Part shown: positions 42,372 to 43,799 of the stretch, one piece after another
Layout of the letters: the number at the start of each line of letters is the position of its first letter
How positions within the stretch are numbered: position 1 is the stretch's first letter
Assembly (NCBI GenBank): GCA_019310385.1
Contig: JAFDEK010000047.1
Span: 1-43,799, forward strand
Length of the DNA stretch: 43,799 bases
From: Deltaproteobacteria bacterium
GTDB lineage: Bacteria; Myxococcota_A; UBA9160; UBA4427
Reading direction: 5' to 3'
The notes under the pieces: model-generated
Databases searched by the model: none
The model's input: the letters and a program-made list of their open reading frames with translations, nothing else
Told to the model about the DNA's origin: nothing
Program-made: the position numbers and the translations under genes

Positions 42372-43790
42372 GTGACGAAGGACGCCAACACAGTGCCGCG
42401 CCGGCTCGCCTCACCCGGCGCGGACCCACCGCGGGACGACACCTACACCACCTGGGTACTCGTCACCTGCCTGGCGGGCGTCTTCGCCACCACCTTCACG
42501 ATCACGATCCTCGCCGTCTCGCTCAAGTCCATCGCCGAAGACCTGGGCTCCCGGGTAGAGGTCGTCGCCTGGGTGATCACGGCTCCCATGCTCGTGCAGG
42601 CCCTGGCCCTGCCGGTGCTCGGAAAGATGGGCGACCTCTACGGTCACCGCCGCGTGTACCTGATCGGCTTCTTCTTCGCCACGGCGGCCACGCTGCTCAC
42701 CACCACGGCCTGGGACGCGGGCTCCCTCATCGCCTTTCGCGTCCTCGCCCAGCTCACCGGCACCGCGACCATGCCGGCCTCTACGGCCCTGCTCTTCGGC
42801 GTCTACCCACCGGAGCGCCGAGCCCAGGCCATGGGCTGGGTGAGCCTGGTCTCGGCGGGCGCTCCGGTCCTCGGGCTGGCGGTGGGCGGTGTCCTCGTCG
42901 ACGCCATGGGCTGGCGCCCCCTCTTCCTGATCCAGGGCTGCCTTTCCCTGATCGCCTGGGCGGTCGCGCTGCGGGTCTTGCGCGAGAGCCCGCGCCAGCG
43001 CGGCGTCTCCTTCGACCTGCCCGGGGCCTTCACCCTGGCGGTCGCTGCATTCGCGTTCACATTCGGCATCAACCGCATCCCCAGAGCGGGCCTGGCGGAT
43101 CCCGGGGTATTGTCGTGCCTCGCCCTCGTTCCCATCGCCCTCGCACTCTTCGTGCGGGTCGAGAAACGCAGCGAGCACCCACTCCTGCCGCTCTCCTTCT
43201 TTGCCAGGCGCAACTTCACGGCCCCCCTGATCGCCGGCTTCTGCCTGCAGTTCGCCTACATGGGCGGCTTCATCATCACGCCCCTGCTGCTCATGAACGT
43301 GTTCGGCTACTCGGCGACCGCGACCTCCTTCATCACCATGCTGCGACCCGTGGCCTTTACCTTGAGCGCACCGATCGGCGGCACCCTGGCGGGACGGCTG
43401 GGCGAGCGAGCCATGGCGGTAACCGGGGCCCTCGCCATCGCGCTCGCGATGGGGGCCCTCGCCGCCGGTGCCGCAGGCGGCTCGCTGGTCTTGCTGGGAA
43501 CGGGACTGGTCCTGGCCGGCATCGGTCTCGGCCTCTCCCAGCCCTCTCTCGCGGCCAGCGTCGGCAATGCAGTCGATGAGCGCAGCTTCGGGATCGCGAG
43601 CTCGGGGCTCGCGATGACGACCTCCATCGGCGCGGTGTCGGGCATCAGCGTTCTCACGGCCCTCAGCGCTGGTGCGCGAGTCGCGGATCCCTTCGTCGAC
43701 GGCTATCTGCTCGGCGCCGGGCTGGCGGCACTCGGCGTTGCAGCCGCGATTTCCATCGAGTCCTACCGCTGGAGCCATGTGAGAAGGTGA
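42372..43790 (+). CDS. MFS transporter, drug/proton antiporter type
   Basis: Inner-membrane major facilitator. The 472-residue protein has a short polar N-terminus (1-24) and 12-14 predicted helices. The MFS loop motif between helices 2 and 3 is GKMGDLYGHRRVYLIGF, and the antiporter-type segment GWVSLVSAGAPVLGLAVGGVLVDAMGWRPLFLIQ follows. The length and the long helix run after residue 215 suggest the DHA2 (14-helix) group, whose members often export drugs or small metabolites. The GTG start at 42372 lies 28 bp after the beta-glucosidase, with GAGAGGG just upstream. The stop is 9 bp from the window end, so the gene is complete. Confidence 0.9.
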   Translation: MTKDANTVPRRLASPGADPPRDDTYTTWVLVTCLAGVFATTFTITILAVSLKSIAEDLGSRVEVVAWVITAPMLVQALALPVLGKMGDLYGHRRVYLIGFFFATAATLLTTTAWDAGSLIAFRVLAQLTGTATMPASTALLFGVYPPERRAQAMGWVSLVSAGAPVLGLAVGGVLVDAMGWRPLFLIQGCLSLIAWAVALRVLRESPRQRGVSFDLPGAFTLAVAAFAFTFGINRIPRAGLADPGVLSCLALVPIALALFVRVEKRSEHPLLPLSFFARRNFTAPLIAGFCLQFAYMGGFIITPLLLMNVFGYSATATSFITMLRPVAFTLSAPIGGTLAGRLGERAMAVTGALAIALAMGALAAGAAGGSLVLLGTGLVLAGIGLGLSQPSLAASVGNAVDERSFGIASSGLAMTTSIGAVSGISVLTALSAGARVADPFVDGYLLGAGLAALGVAAAISIESYRWSHVRR

Positions 43791-43799
43791 GTTCTTCGC

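Overview
The window is 43.8 kb of GC-rich, gene-dense bacterial chromosome with about 40 protein-coding genes. I see no rRNA, tRNA, insertion sequence, phage or CRISPR array. The gene set is Gram-negative and resembles deltaproteobacteria in the old sense (Myxococcota, Desulfobacterota, Binatota and relatives). Evidence for this is the lptC-lptA-lptB-rpoN-ptsN-hprK-rapZ-EIIA-HPr string, the ispD-ispF-cysS string, SpoIID next to yajC-secD-secF, a bactofilin and an FHA/Ser-Thr kinase pair. I cannot place it more precisely.

Layout. 1-11173 (minus strand): the start of a secreted protein cut by the window edge, comEC, a small unknown gene, a DUF4124-retropepsin protease, uvrC, uvrB, cysS, ispF, ispD. 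11262-13877 (plus): a TolC-family outer-membrane protein and a bactofilin. 13990-18277 (minus): SpoIID-like protein, YajC, SecD and SecF, translationally coupled except before secF. 18401-19564 (minus): metK. 19696-26351 (minus): a nine-gene operon that joins LPS transport (lptC, an unusual lptA fusion, lptB) to sigma-54 and a regulatory PTS (ptsN, a short hprK, rapZ, EIIA-Man, HPr); a sigma-70-like promoter lies before lptC. 26511-28793 (minus): a small membrane or secreted protein and trkH with a small coupled upstream ORF. 28963-31223 (plus): ilvB-ilvN behind an AT-rich divergent intergenic region. 31503-33898: FHA protein, Ser/Thr kinase and a convergent CBS-domain protein. 34200-43790: accessory metabolism, with an SSS symporter, a PafA-like phosphatase, a PQQ-dependent dehydrogenase, a PaaI thioesterase, a SnoaL-like protein, a GH1 beta-glucosidase and an MFS transporter.

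The most unusual signal is distributed. At least two dozen short tandem duplications (units of 9-21 bp, 2-7 copies) sit on gene boundaries: over stop codons, over Shine-Dalgarno sites, in signal peptides and in C-terminal tails. Those inside reading frames have units divisible by three; those outside mostly do not. One of them, a perfect 17-bp duplication at the ispD/ispF junction, is the only thing keeping IspD and IspF from being one in-frame IspDF fusion. Other items of note are an LptA fused to a TolB-N/FlgO-like domain, a 13-bp x 6 array with two competing hairpins in front of an hprK that lacks its N-terminal domain, and a small ORF coupled to trkH.
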